Shown here piece by piece: positions 52,563 to 60,632 of a DNA stretch of 64,000 nucleotides; positions within the stretch are counted from its first letter, which is position 1, and every line of letters begins with the position of its first letter. Below the pieces are notes generated by a model, which saw only the letters and a program-made list of their open reading frames with translations, was not told the DNA's origin and did no database searches. Location of the stretch: the NCBI GenBank assembly GCA_021809845.1, contig JAJZJW010000004.1, forward strand, positions 1-64,000. Reading direction: 5' to 3'. This DNA is from a bacterium. GTDB taxonomy: Bacteria; SZUA-79; Acidulodesulfobacterales; Acidulodesulfobacteraceae. Position numbers and translations under genes: made by a program.

Positions 52563-53417
52563 TTAGATTTTAATCTTAGCAATTTGATTATTAATATTTC
52601 CGATAAATGTTTCCATGTATTTAATTAAATCTGTAATTGATTTCTCATCAACAATTACATGTTTACCTTCTTTTGTTTTGCCATTTCTGTGGACTAAATG
52701 ATGACGTGTAGATACATATTTTGTTATAGTGCTAATATCACCAAAGTCTATATCTAAAGCAGCTTTATAAATACCTTTTATTTTAGGTATATCATGATAA
52801 AGAAGGACGACCATAGCTTCTTCGCATTTTTTTTTAATTTTGTTTTGACATTCAAAAAATTTATTAAAGGTAAATTTTTCTTCTTTAAAATCTTTAAATG
52901 TTTCAACAAATTTTCTTAAGAAATTTTCGGACGGCAATACCGTATTAATTAATGCGTCCTTTAAATATGTTTCCATTGTTGATATTACGGCTATAAAAAC
53001 TAGTCTATTTAATATTTTTTTATAATTATAATTATCGTTGAGCGAAATTTGGTTAATTGTTTTTAAATTATTTATTTCATTTTTAAATGTTTCAAAAAAA
53101 GATGTATTACTTGATATAGCTTGTAATTCATCATAGTTGGAGGTTCCGTCGTATATTGTAACAGGATGTCCGTTTGGTAAACCATCAATATTTATTTGTG
53201 TATAATTTTCACGAGAAATAGTTGAAAATGTGAATTTTTTTCCACAGTTATCGCATTCTATTATTTTTTTATCTGTTACTATTTCTGCTTCACTAGCGTC
53301 AGTAGAATACCAATTAGTAAATTCTATATCTTTAGCTATTTTATGTCCGCAATCATCGCAATTAAAAATAATAAAAAAATTAGTTGCAAGTTTGTATATT
53401 CTCGTTGAAACTGGCAT
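52563..53417 (-). CDS. Zinc-ribbon HEPN protein (RiboL-PSP-like)
   Basis: This protein has 284 residues. An N-terminal zinc ribbon has CDDCG (Cys20, Cys23) and CDNCG (Cys55, Cys58). The C-terminal half is a HEPN domain with 'STRHHLVHRNG' giving Arg238 and His243 (R-x4-H), the catalytic ribonuclease motif, preceded by 'FIAVISTMETYLKDALI'. Proteins of this plan act in stress or phage defence. It is 58 bp upstream of the methyltransferase operon on the same strand. Confidence 0.7.
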   Translation of the reverse strand: MPVSTRIYKLATNFFIIFNCDDCGHKIAKDIEFTNWYSTDASEAEIVTDKKIIECDNCGKKFTFSTISRENYTQINIDGLPNGHPVTIYDGTSNYDELQAISSNTSFFETFKNEINNLKTINQISLNDNYNYKKILNRLVFIAVISTMETYLKDALINTVLPSENFLRKFVETFKDFKEEKFTFNKFFECQNKIKKKCEEAMVVLLYHDIPKIKGIYKAALDIDFGDISTITKYVSTRHHLVHRNGKTKEGKHVIVDEKSITDLIKYMETFIGNINNQIAKIKI

Positions 53418-53847
53418 ATTCTCCTCCCGTTAATCTTACTTCATTTTAAATTAATATTTACGATATTCTCAATAAAGCCTTTCATGTTGATATAAAAAAG
53501 ACAATCCGTTTTTGGAGCTTTTCATCTTTAATTTTACCTATTTGCGAACCGTTGCTATTATAAATTGTAAAATAATCTTGGGCAACTAAAATTCTATTGT
53601 ATCTGTTTTATAAGCAACAATTTCATCAGTAACGGGCTTTATAAAATCATTATATCTTTCAACAGTTGATATAATATTAAAATAAAAATAATAAATTAAT
53701 GACTGTATGAATTATGAATATAACAAAATTATAATAAAATATAAATAAAAATATCAAAATAACTTAAAAATATATAAAATATGGAATAGCCGAAAACTGG
53801 ATACAATTTACAATATCAATTAAAATCTAATCTAATTAGCTTTTAAT
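53418..53847. other. Non-coding right end of the ICE
   Basis: The AT-rich stretch between the last cargo gene and the inner terminal repeat has no frame with good coding signs and no strong hairpin. Transcription toward the left starts from an unidentified promoter before 53417. Confidence 0.4.
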
Positions 53848-53870
53848 TGCAACGATTATGCAACGGTCAT
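53848..53870 (+). repeat. Inner terminal repeat of the ICE, right copy
   Basis: It matches 20108-20130 at 22 of 23 positions, in the same orientation, with core GCAACGATTATGCAACGG. It lies 115 bp inside attR. Confidence 0.6.
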
Positions 53871-53985
53871 AAACAAAAAGGCTATAAATTAACGGAAATA
53901 TATGGAATAGGTGGAATAGGTTAAACTGTTTAAATAACTGCAAAATCAGGCGGAAAGTCGGTTTGCTAAAAGTTAATTTAATTAT

Positions 53986-54030
53986 CTTTTAATCAGGTGG
54001 TCGTGAGTTCGACCCCCGCGCGGCTCACCA
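53986..54030 (+). repeat. Attachment site attR of the ICE
   Basis: This 45-bp copy of the tRNA-Lys(TTT) 3' half has one G-to-A change in the T-loop-proximal stem region (GTGAGTTC). It is at the same time the left boundary of the next remnant, since the 19-mer motif and an integrase 5' end follow. Confidence 0.93.
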
Positions 54031-54033
54031 TTA

Positions 54034-54052
54034 AAAACCGCAGTAAATAAGC
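54034..54052 (+). repeat. Element-end motif (copy 2)
   Basis: AAAACCGCAGTAAATAAGC follows attR by three bases. It is identical to the copy beside tRNA-Lys(CTT). Confidence 0.75.
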
Positions 54053-54173
54053 ACTTTCAGCAACATTACTCTTGACAAGCATATCCTTAAAAATGGTAAA
54101 ATAATGTCAAATTTGGTAAAATTTGGTCACAAATATGTCACAGTCTTAAACCATTATTTTAAGGGGGTATAAA

Positions 54174-54320
54174 ATGTCGGAAAACATTAGAAAGCGCGGC
54201 AATACCTGGCATTACGATTTTAAAGTTGACGGTGTGCGTTATCGCGGCAGCTGCCAGACCGACGACAAGGCGCTTGCTGAAAAGATAGCTTCAACGATTA
54301 AAGCAGATATTTTACGGCAT
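54174..54320 (+). pseudogene. Integrase 5' fragment (element-1 type)
   Basis: The first 49 codons ('RKRGNTWHYDFKVDGVRYRGSC...ALAEKIASTIKADILRH') are the Arm-type N-terminus of a tyrosine recombinase, similar in plan to the element 1 integrase. A strong AAGGGGG site and the att motif precede it. From about 54320 the frame continues only by chance, because the DNA there is the reverse strand of another integrase gene. Confidence 0.7.
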
Positions 54321-54563
54321 CGCTCGTCGTTTTCGTTTGGTCTTTTAGTCCTAAATTTTTTTTTGCCCACTCCGCAAAGCCGATTACGGATTCGCGATAG
54401 GCGTCGAAAGTTCTATAACTGTAAATGCCTGTTTTTTCCGCTATCCCATGCGAACCGTGCGCTCCGGCTTGCCGGGCTTCATTTTTAGCTTCGTATTTGA
54501 ATTTCCGATTTCTTTTATTTCTTTAAAAATCTCTGTAACTTGCCATTTTATTGAATCTTTCAT
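54321..54563 (-). pseudogene. Second integrase 5' fragment, opposite strand
   Basis: Reading leftward from ATG 54563 behind a perfect GGAGGT, the frame gives 'MKDSIKWQVTEIFKEIKEIG'. After a one-base shift it reads 'FKYEAKNEARQAGAHG' and 'GIYSYRTFDAYRESVIGFAEWAKK'. This resembles the N-terminal SAM-like domain of a different tyrosine recombinase type. It ends at the junction with the other integrase fragment. Both the frameshift and the truncation make it inactive. Confidence 0.6.
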
Positions 54564-55550
54564 ATTACCTCCGTTAAATGTTAAATTTTAGACAAGACTA
54601 TAAATATCGATTTTCTAATACTTCAGAAAATCGAAGTTAAGAACAGAAACTTTTTTTATAACGTGTTTGTCGTTATGTTTATTTTTTCTCCTAATCTAAA
54701 AGAGAAAGCGCATAAACGGCGCGCAAGATTTTCATTTTTTCGGTAATTTGTTTAAAAAAAACCGCAAATACTCGCGGTCTAACAAGGAAAAAATGGGAGG
54801 CAAAATCTCAAAAAAGCCTTAAATATCCATTTGTATTGGATTTACTGCAGGAATGAATTACGAAACTGCAGGAATTAACTGCAACAACGGAGTATTGCAG
54901 TTTTACTATATATGTTTTATATCTCTATTTTTCCGGATAAAGCACGCGCGTTAGGGCGCAAATCTTTCTTTCTCTCCTGTAATTGGGGTATATGGTAATA
55001 ATAAAATGTTTGATTTGCGTAAGGGGCGGCGTGCGGAAGAGAATCAGGGATGAGCCGAGGAAGAATCCTAATAAAATAAAAATATCCTTGTATCCAAAAA
55101 GCGGATATAAAAATAGATTTAATTTTAAATGGGATTTTTTAAAAAAGGGATTTCAAGACAGAACTATCCTACAATTAAGATTTATTATTTTTAAATCATA
55201 AATATCGCTTAATTGGCAGCCGATAAAAATAAAGTAAAATAATAATAAGCGACGAAAAGATAAAACTGTCGCAGTAATTTACTGCATACCAAGGAAAAAA
55301 CAATTATAAGCAATTCCTTGTTGTTTTGACCTTTTTTGGTCGCCCAAAAGGCTTTAATTATTTGTTTTGTTTGTCAGGTATCGGCAAATTAATCAAAAGA
55401 TTAAACATATTCCAAATATAAAATATGTGCATTCCTGATGGTCAATTTTTTATGCCAAAGACGATAAAAAAAATTGAGAAAAAATCATAGTGATGAATTT
55501 AGTATCCACAATTTTTAAAAATATGCCAAGCAATATTTTAAAAATATTTT
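54564..55550. other. Non-coding stretch of the remnant
   Basis: No reliable gene. There are TTCTGAAG/CTTCAGAA-type and GCGGT/ACCGC small hairpins, a CTGCAGGAAT pair near 54845-54875 and a GACC...GGTC hairpin near 55338. A 72-codon frame at 54983-55201 has basic, low-complexity content and no homology signal and is not called. Confidence 0.35.
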
Positions 55551-55593
55551 AAAAATAAAACTCCTACCCCGCAAATTCAAGCAAGAGTAGGAG
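55551..55593 (-). terminator. Terminator of the lipoprotein gene
   Basis: On the minus strand, CTCCTAC and GTAGGAG arms (55587-55593 and 55561-55567) are followed by TTTTATTTTT. It lies 22 bp beyond the end of the broken lipoprotein frame. Confidence 0.75.
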
Positions 55594-55614
55594 AATAAAT
55601 AAATCGGATATCCA

Positions 55615-56634
55615 TTAATATACATTATTATTTATAATGTTTGCAACCCAAACATTGCCGTTTCCGTCAATTGCAATGCCAATTGGAGCAGTTCCAACAG
55701 CATAAGTATTCGTAGTTGCCTATGTTGTAGGAGTAGTAGTTGGTGATGTCGTAGTTGTCGGTGTTGACCACGGCAAAGACAGAGAGGCAACATTGGTAAT
55801 CAGATTATTTAAAGCCGTCTGCATAGAAGATGTTTGCATATTAGAAGCATTATTTTCCATTAAATTATACGTGAGAGTGCCTGTTCCTGCAGTATAGCCG
55901 GAAATATTGCCTGTTATGCCCGAACAATAGGAAGTATGTTGAACGCAGCTTGCTAAAGCGTCAGCGGACTCTTCTATTTCGTTATCCGCAACTGCTGGTA
56001 TCATAGGGCTTATCAGACCACTAGCAAATCCGGCGGTATAAGTATTACTGGAACCTAACGGCAGAAAATTGTACATAAAACTATAGTCGCTTACCTGACC
56101 GAAAGGAAGGCTTCCCGGAGACGACGCCGACATAGTGCCGCCGTAATAGATATAGGCGTAAACTGCCTGAGCGGTGGTAAGTTCGTTTATGTTCATTGTA
56201 ACGTTAGGTATTCCGAAACTTCCAAGAGCAATATTATACATCATATTGCCGGAAGGAGCGGTCGCGCTGACCATAAAATATTCGTAGCTTGTCCCCCCCG
56301 TATAACTGATTGTATAAGAACCGTTATTTATAGTTCCGGTGTCTCCCGTAGAAATATAGCTGCCATTATTGGTATTAAGAACATATAAAGTTACGGTTCC
56401 GCTCGGAATATTTTCTGAACCGCCCGTAACCGTTCCCGATACCGTGTAATTTTGGGACAAGTTAACGCCCCCCGTGGAATTAGGCGTAGCAGACGCCCCG
56501 TTATAACTTCCCGAACTGCCGCTTCCGCCTCCGCCGCAGCCTGACAGGGCAAAGGGAATAAAGGCAAATAAAAGAAGTAAAGCGATTAATGCGTAACGAC
56601 CGCGTAAACGATTAGAACTGGGCTTAAATTTCAT
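55615..56634 (-). pseudogene. Lipoprotein with start of an NHL propeller, broken by a stop
   Basis: The 304-residue open part (to 55720) has a signal and lipobox 'LSGC', a Gly/Ser-rich linker, an Ig-like 'SGTVTGGSENIPSGTVTLYV' region and a Thr/Pro-rich end. After the TAG at 55720-55722 the same frame continues 'TNTYAVGTAPIGIAIDGNGN' and 'VWVANIINNNVY', the start of an NHL-type beta-propeller, then stops at 55615. The protein was probably a longer surface propeller, now truncated twice. GAGGAG precedes the start. Confidence 0.65.
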
Positions 56635-56969
56635 AGTCTCCTCCTACGAGATAATAGATAATTAAAGGTTAAAGTAGTGATTTAAGATATTATTTAAGAT
56701 ATTTTTTAGACATTATTTCATTAATATTTTAATATTCCAATATTACAGTTTTATGACGTTTAGGTTAAATTTATGTTAAAATATGATTACAATTTGTTGC
56801 TAATTATTACAAAAATTTAACAATGCATAATAATTGTAAAAAAATGGATAGAAACTTGAAGAAATATTGTTTTAATATTATATACTTATAGATTTCGTTT
56901 CAAATAATATCACCCCCCCCCCAGAATAGTCAAGAATTTTTTAAAATTATTTTTACATTATCGCTCACA

Positions 56970-57015
56970 GCTCTGTTTGTATTCGCTTCGCTGCGCTTGC
57001 AAATACAAACAGAGC
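56970..57015. repeat. Palindromic repeat in a non-coding stretch
   Basis: GCTCTGTTTGTATT (56970-56983) pairs with AATACAAACAGAGC (57002-57015). Outer TATCGC/GCGATA arms lie at about 56959 and 57047. The 56635-57388 gap also has a C9-10 run near 56912 and a GGGGG/CCCCC-rich inverted segment at about 57210-57252. The 68-codon frame at 57147 runs through these repeats and is not called. Confidence 0.5.
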
Positions 57016-57388
57016 CTGCGTTTGCAGAAATCGGCAAAATTTGCGATAGTGTCATTGGGAGTGTTAAGGCTACGTGGTTTTTGCTTGCTACGCCTGCTGT
57101 TTTTTCTTACTCCGTTATCACGCCTGCGGCGTAATACATAAACTACATGCGTTATATGGTGAAAAAAAGAGCAGACTACGTTGCAAAAACATTTTTAAAG
57201 GCATTAGTAAGGGGGCTCGCCTTGCCGACAAAGCTACCCCCCCTTAAACCCCCAAGAAATCGGGAATATCATAGAAACCTGTCTTTCCGACAGTCTTTTT
57301 CTGCTCCCGCTGGTCGCATATTGCTTTTTTTCTTTAGTTGCCAAATGCTTTAAATATTTAAATACGGCGGCTAAAATAAAAAAATCAT

Positions 57389-57471
57389 TTATTATTTTAA
57401 ATATCGGTTGTATAATTTAAGAAAGGATTAATCGGGGCATTATGATTATTTTAGGCTATATAAATTTAGGC
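57389..57471 (+). repeat. 83-bp direct repeat, copy 1 (partner 57582-57667)
   Basis: The upstream region, ribosome site and first ten codons of the 57442 and 57638 genes are nearly identical, with two one-base differences in A- and G-runs. The period is about 195 bp. Confidence 0.8.
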
Positions 57472-57525
57472 CTAACATTGCTTATACTTAGTATTCTTAT
57501 TGGTATGTTTATATCTACGCGATGA
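57442..57525 (+). pseudogene. Truncated copy of the small membrane gene
   Basis: It encodes 27 residues ('MIILGYINLGLTLLILSILI...') that match the start of the complete gene at 57638, then stops after the membrane helix. It is either a decayed duplicate or a minimal membrane peptide. Confidence 0.5.
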
Positions 57526-57637
57526 TGACGTTTATCCGGATTTTAACAATACTAAATTAATAAAATTTTTATAAAAAATACTTTATTATTTTAAATATCG
57601 GTTGTATAATTTAAGAAAAGGATTAATCGGGGGCATT

Positions 57638-57892
57638 ATGATTATTTTAGGCTATATAAATTTAGGCATACTTTTATTTTTAGTCGGTCTCGTCATCAGC
57701 GTATATGTTCATACGGACAAGAAAATCAATGAATCTTCCGAAAGGACAGATAAAAAGATTGAGAAATTATCCGATGAAATCAAGGAAAACAATAAATCTT
57801 TAAATGACAGAATAGACAGGCTATACGATATATTGGTTCATATGGGATTCAGGGAAGAAAGAATTCATCGGGATAAAGCCGCAAACGAATAA
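57638..57892 (+). CDS. Small membrane-anchored coiled-coil protein
   Basis: This protein has 84 residues from the ATG at 57638 behind GGGGG; a longer frame from 57602 is unlikely. An N-terminal membrane helix (2-24) is followed by a coiled coil ('KINESSERTDKKIEKLSDEIKENNKSLNDRIDRLYDIL'). Similar to many small accessory proteins of unknown function on mobile elements. A truncated duplicate lies directly upstream. Confidence 0.6.
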   Translation: MIILGYINLGILLFLVGLVISVYVHTDKKINESSERTDKKIEKLSDEIKENNKSLNDRIDRLYDILVHMGFREERIHRDKAANE

Positions 57893-57984
57893 GTCCAAAA
57901 TAGCTATTCTGGCACTAATCCGTCACATAGCTTTTTTATAAATTAAATTTATTCAGTAATATTAATAAGTTATAATATGTAATA

Positions 57985-58035
57985 ACCTGACATTTAAGCA
58001 GGTGGTCGTGGGTTCGACCCCCGCGCGGCTCACCA
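57985..58035 (+). repeat. Third tRNA-Lys(TTT) 3' fragment
   Basis: It is a 51-bp match to the tRNA from the anticodon stem to CCA, with two changes in the anticodon loop and stem. It lacks the 5' half, so it is not a functional tRNA. It marks the right end of the remnant element. Confidence 0.9.
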
Positions 58036-58038
58036 CTT

Positions 58039-58057
58039 AAAACCGCAATAAATAAGC
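58039..58057 (+). repeat. Element-end motif (copy 3)
   Basis: AAAACCGCAATAAATAAGC differs from the other two copies at one base. No integrase follows, so this may be the end of yet another, deleted element. Confidence 0.7.
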
Positions 58058-58248
58058 AATTTCATAGAAAAATAATTCTGACGTACTGTTTAATAGTAAT
58101 AGCTGTGTCTCATGTATTTTTTCTTATACTTTTTAACACTTCCGCAATCCATAATAAATTTTATATATTTAACAATAAAATACTTGACAAATTATTTTTT
58201 TTGAATAACAATTAAGAAATATGAGAAATACTTAATATATATATCTTT

Positions 58249-58340
58249 TATATTTATATTTATATTTATATTTATATTTATATTTATATTTATATTTATA
58301 TTTATATTTATATTTATATTTATATTTATATTTATATTTA
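58249..58340. repeat. TATATT hexamer array
   Basis: About 15 tandem copies of the hexamer (TATATT) run over 92 bp, with a short echo at 58350-58364. The rest of the 58058-58765 gap is AT-rich and has no gene; GGAGG for the next gene lies at its end. Confidence 0.9.
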
Positions 58341-58765
58341 ATATATCTTTTATATTTATATTTAATTGTTAAAAAATAAACTTTTTAAATTATTTTTTCA
58401 TACTTATTCTTTTGCTTTTGATTTCTTTTGATTTTATTTATGGGTTTGATTTTTTATTCTAGTGGATTTGATTAATAAATTAATAAGATAAAAACTCTCA
58501 ATTTTACGTTTGATTTTTAATTAACGCGACATCTAATTGTTGTGTTGTCATGCTGTATTGTTGCATTAAATTAATTTAATTTTATTATAGCTGAACAATT
58601 TTCTTAATTATAATTATTTTGATTATGGTTCTGACCCAAATATTTTTTTATTTCGTAACTTTACTTGTTAGTTAACATAATGTAAATGATTTTAAGTTAA
58701 AATTTAAAAACAGTTATTAATTATTTAATTACTAAACCAATATAAACCAAAAATGGAGGACAAAA

Positions 58766-60127
58766 ATGAAATTAAAAATTAATTTGTCATTTTTGCGGAT
58801 GAGTTTTGTGTTTGCGCTTTTATTTGCAGCACTGGCATTCATGATGCCGACAAAATCTTTTGCTAATGCTTATCCTGCACATTGGACGATGTACGCTATG
58901 AATTCTAACCACAATCCTGTGTACGAAAATGGAAGCAATTTGGATGTCTATTGGACTGTCGGAGTTCCCGGGGCTATTTCCGCTAAAATGTCTAAGAGGG
59001 CTTTTAAGGAAAGATATTTTAACCCGACTACTGTAAGAGATATTATGGGTATTCCCATAGGTGCATCTGTTGTTAATGGAGTTGTTTATGTGCCGAGCGA
59101 CAACGATTATCTATATGCATTAAATGCAAAGACCGGTAAACTCCTTTGGAAATTTAACGCGTTAAATCAGCTTATGGGTACGCCTGTTGTAGCTCATGGA
59201 ATTGTTTATATCGGAGCTGGCAACTCAGTTTTTGCATATTCGCACGCTATAAAATTTGCAGAACCGCATTCTCATGTCATAAGAGGCGTTGATGTAAGCG
59301 CGTATTATGCATTAAATGCAAAAACAGGTAAACTTATATGGGAATATCATACAAAAGGCGAAGATATGCCAACGCCCGTATATTATCATAACAAACTTGT
59401 TTTTGGAAACGGAGATGGACATATTTATGGTTTAAATGCAAGGACAGGCAATTTATTATGGAAAATATATATAAGGTCGTTTGTCAGTATGTCGTCTGCC
59501 ACAAGATTTAAAAATATTGTATTGACTAACGGCACGCATCCGAATTATTTTTATGCCGTTAATGCTAATACAGGAAGATTAATATGGAAGGTAAAACCTG
59601 CCCATTGTTTTTCATCAAGCAGCGGCGACGGTTCTCCTGCCGTATCAAAAGGCGGTATTGTAGTTAATCAGATTGAGATTCCGGGATTAACAGCAGGAAC
59701 TTCGAGAAGCGAGGAAATAGCGTTGAACGCAAGGAACGGACACATTTTATGGAAAAAAATATTAGGTTCGGGAACTGTGCCGCCAAGGAACAAAGACGCT
59801 GTTCCTATGATACATAAAGGAATAATATATACAGGCAGCCCTGTTACAAAAAAGGCATATGCTATTAATCTGAAAACCGGTAAAATATTATGGAGCAAGA
59901 AACTTATCAGAATGAAAGCAGCGCCGGTATTACTCGGATATAAAGTTTATTTCCCGACCGGAAACGGAACTATATTTGTATTAAACAAAAATAACGGGCA
60001 TATAATAAGCAAATATAATGCACACAATGGAGGATATGGACCTCAGGATGCTGTTATTATAGGTAAAACTATGATAATAGGAACCAATTTCGGCTGGATT
60101 AATGCTATTCCGCTTTCAGCACTATAA
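58766..60127 (+). CDS. Exported seven-repeat PQQ-like beta-propeller protein
   Basis: This 453-residue protein has a signal peptide ending near 'TKSFANA'. Seven repeats of the form (Y/F)ALNAKTGKLLWK begin near 117, 177, 213, 257, 320, 368 and 407, the hallmark of PQQ-type eight- or seven-bladed propellers such as BamB and quinoprotein dehydrogenases. No clear PQQ-binding Cys-Cys or catalytic Asp pair is visible, so a binding or scaffold role is as likely as dehydrogenase activity. GGAGG precedes the start. It is monocistronic. Confidence 0.75.
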   Translation: MKLKINLSFLRMSFVFALLFAALAFMMPTKSFANAYPAHWTMYAMNSNHNPVYENGSNLDVYWTVGVPGAISAKMSKRAFKERYFNPTTVRDIMGIPIGASVVNGVVYVPSDNDYLYALNAKTGKLLWKFNALNQLMGTPVVAHGIVYIGAGNSVFAYSHAIKFAEPHSHVIRGVDVSAYYALNAKTGKLIWEYHTKGEDMPTPVYYHNKLVFGNGDGHIYGLNARTGNLLWKIYIRSFVSMSSATRFKNIVLTNGTHPNYFYAVNANTGRLIWKVKPAHCFSSSSGDGSPAVSKGGIVVNQIEIPGLTAGTSRSEEIALNARNGHILWKKILGSGTVPPRNKDAVPMIHKGIIYTGSPVTKKAYAINLKTGKILWSKKLIRMKAAPVLLGYKVYFPTGNGTIFVLNKNNGHIISKYNAHNGGYGPQDAVIIGKTMIIGTNFGWINAIPLSAL

Positions 60128-60256
60128 ATTTGATTGTACTGCAAAAAGTTCAATCAGTTAGTTAGATAGCGAGAAATATATTGACTTAAAATTACCCAAT
60201 TTAATTGAGTTTAATTTAATTTAATTATTGGAAATTTAATTCAAGCAAATAATTAT

Positions 60257-60320
60257 AAATGCAGTTGTACGGCATAGTTCATATTAAGTTAAAGTCTGTG
60301 TTTCGCAACTGCATTTTTTT
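60257..60320 (+). terminator. Terminator-like hairpin after the propeller gene
   Basis: AAATGCAGTTG (60257-60267) pairs with CAACTGCATTT, followed by TTTTT (to 60320). The loop is about 38 bases, long for an intrinsic terminator. Confidence 0.6.
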
Positions 60321-60336
60321 AAAGTTCATTCACTTA

Positions 60337-60427
60337 ATCATATAATTAAATCATCTGATTAAGTTACCTGATTAAATCATCTAATTAAATCATACAATTG
60401 AATCATCTAATTTAATTACCTAATTTT
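60337..60427. repeat. Seven tandem 13-bp repeats
   Basis: Units related to ATCATCTAATTAA start at 60337, 60350, 60363, 60376, 60389, 60402 and 60415 without spacers. Unlike the hexamer array they vary in sequence. The remainder of 60128-60632 shows no gene. Confidence 0.8.
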
Positions 60428-60632
60428 TATATTTAGATGTTTAAATACCAGAAAAAATATAATAATATATAATAGTATAATAGAATAGTTTAGTCATCTT
60501 ATTGTTGTTATTTGTTATTATTTAATAAAATTGAGTAGATACTAAAAAGCAAAAAGAATGAATAAAACAAGTAGGTAAAACAAGTTGGCAGATAATAGAT
60601 ATGGCAGATAATAGATAATAGATATAAAAAGA

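Larger units (their letters stand above)
20061..54030. mobile_element. 34-kb integrative conjugative element in tRNA-Lys(TTT)
   Basis: The element is bounded by 45-bp direct repeats of the tRNA 3' end. It contains integrase and excisionase at one end, a full set of VirB-like secretion genes, an EexN-like lipoprotein, a coupling protein, a putative MOBC-type relaxase, a Rep-like protein, ParAB and a defence cargo. Integrase catalytic motifs and most T4SS genes are intact, so it may still excise and transfer. Two cargo genes are broken. Confidence 0.92.
54031..58035. mobile_element. Decayed element remnant in tandem with the ICE
   Basis: It is enclosed by tRNA-Lys 3' copies at 53986-54030 and 57985-58035. 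It keeps the element-end 19-mer at 54034-54052 and two truncated integrase starts in opposite directions. The rest comprises a broken lipoprotein gene, a duplicated small gene and palindromes. It probably arose from an older integration at the same tRNA followed by deletions. Confidence 0.75.

Noticed and set aside
54983-55201. 72-codon frame in the remnant element
   Set aside because: Basic, low-complexity translation with no start signal and no family resemblance.
57147-57353. 68-codon frame near the palindromes
   Set aside because: It crosses G-run and C-run inverted segments and has no ribosome site; likely a repeat by-product.
57985-58035. Functional second tRNA-Lys gene
   Set aside because: The 5' half of the cloverleaf is missing and the anticodon loop is changed; it is an att fragment.
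58249-58340. CRISPR array
   Set aside because: The repeat units are 6 bp with no spacers; the 13-bp array at 60337 and the 39-bp pair at 16079 also lack the repeat-spacer layout and no cas genes are present.
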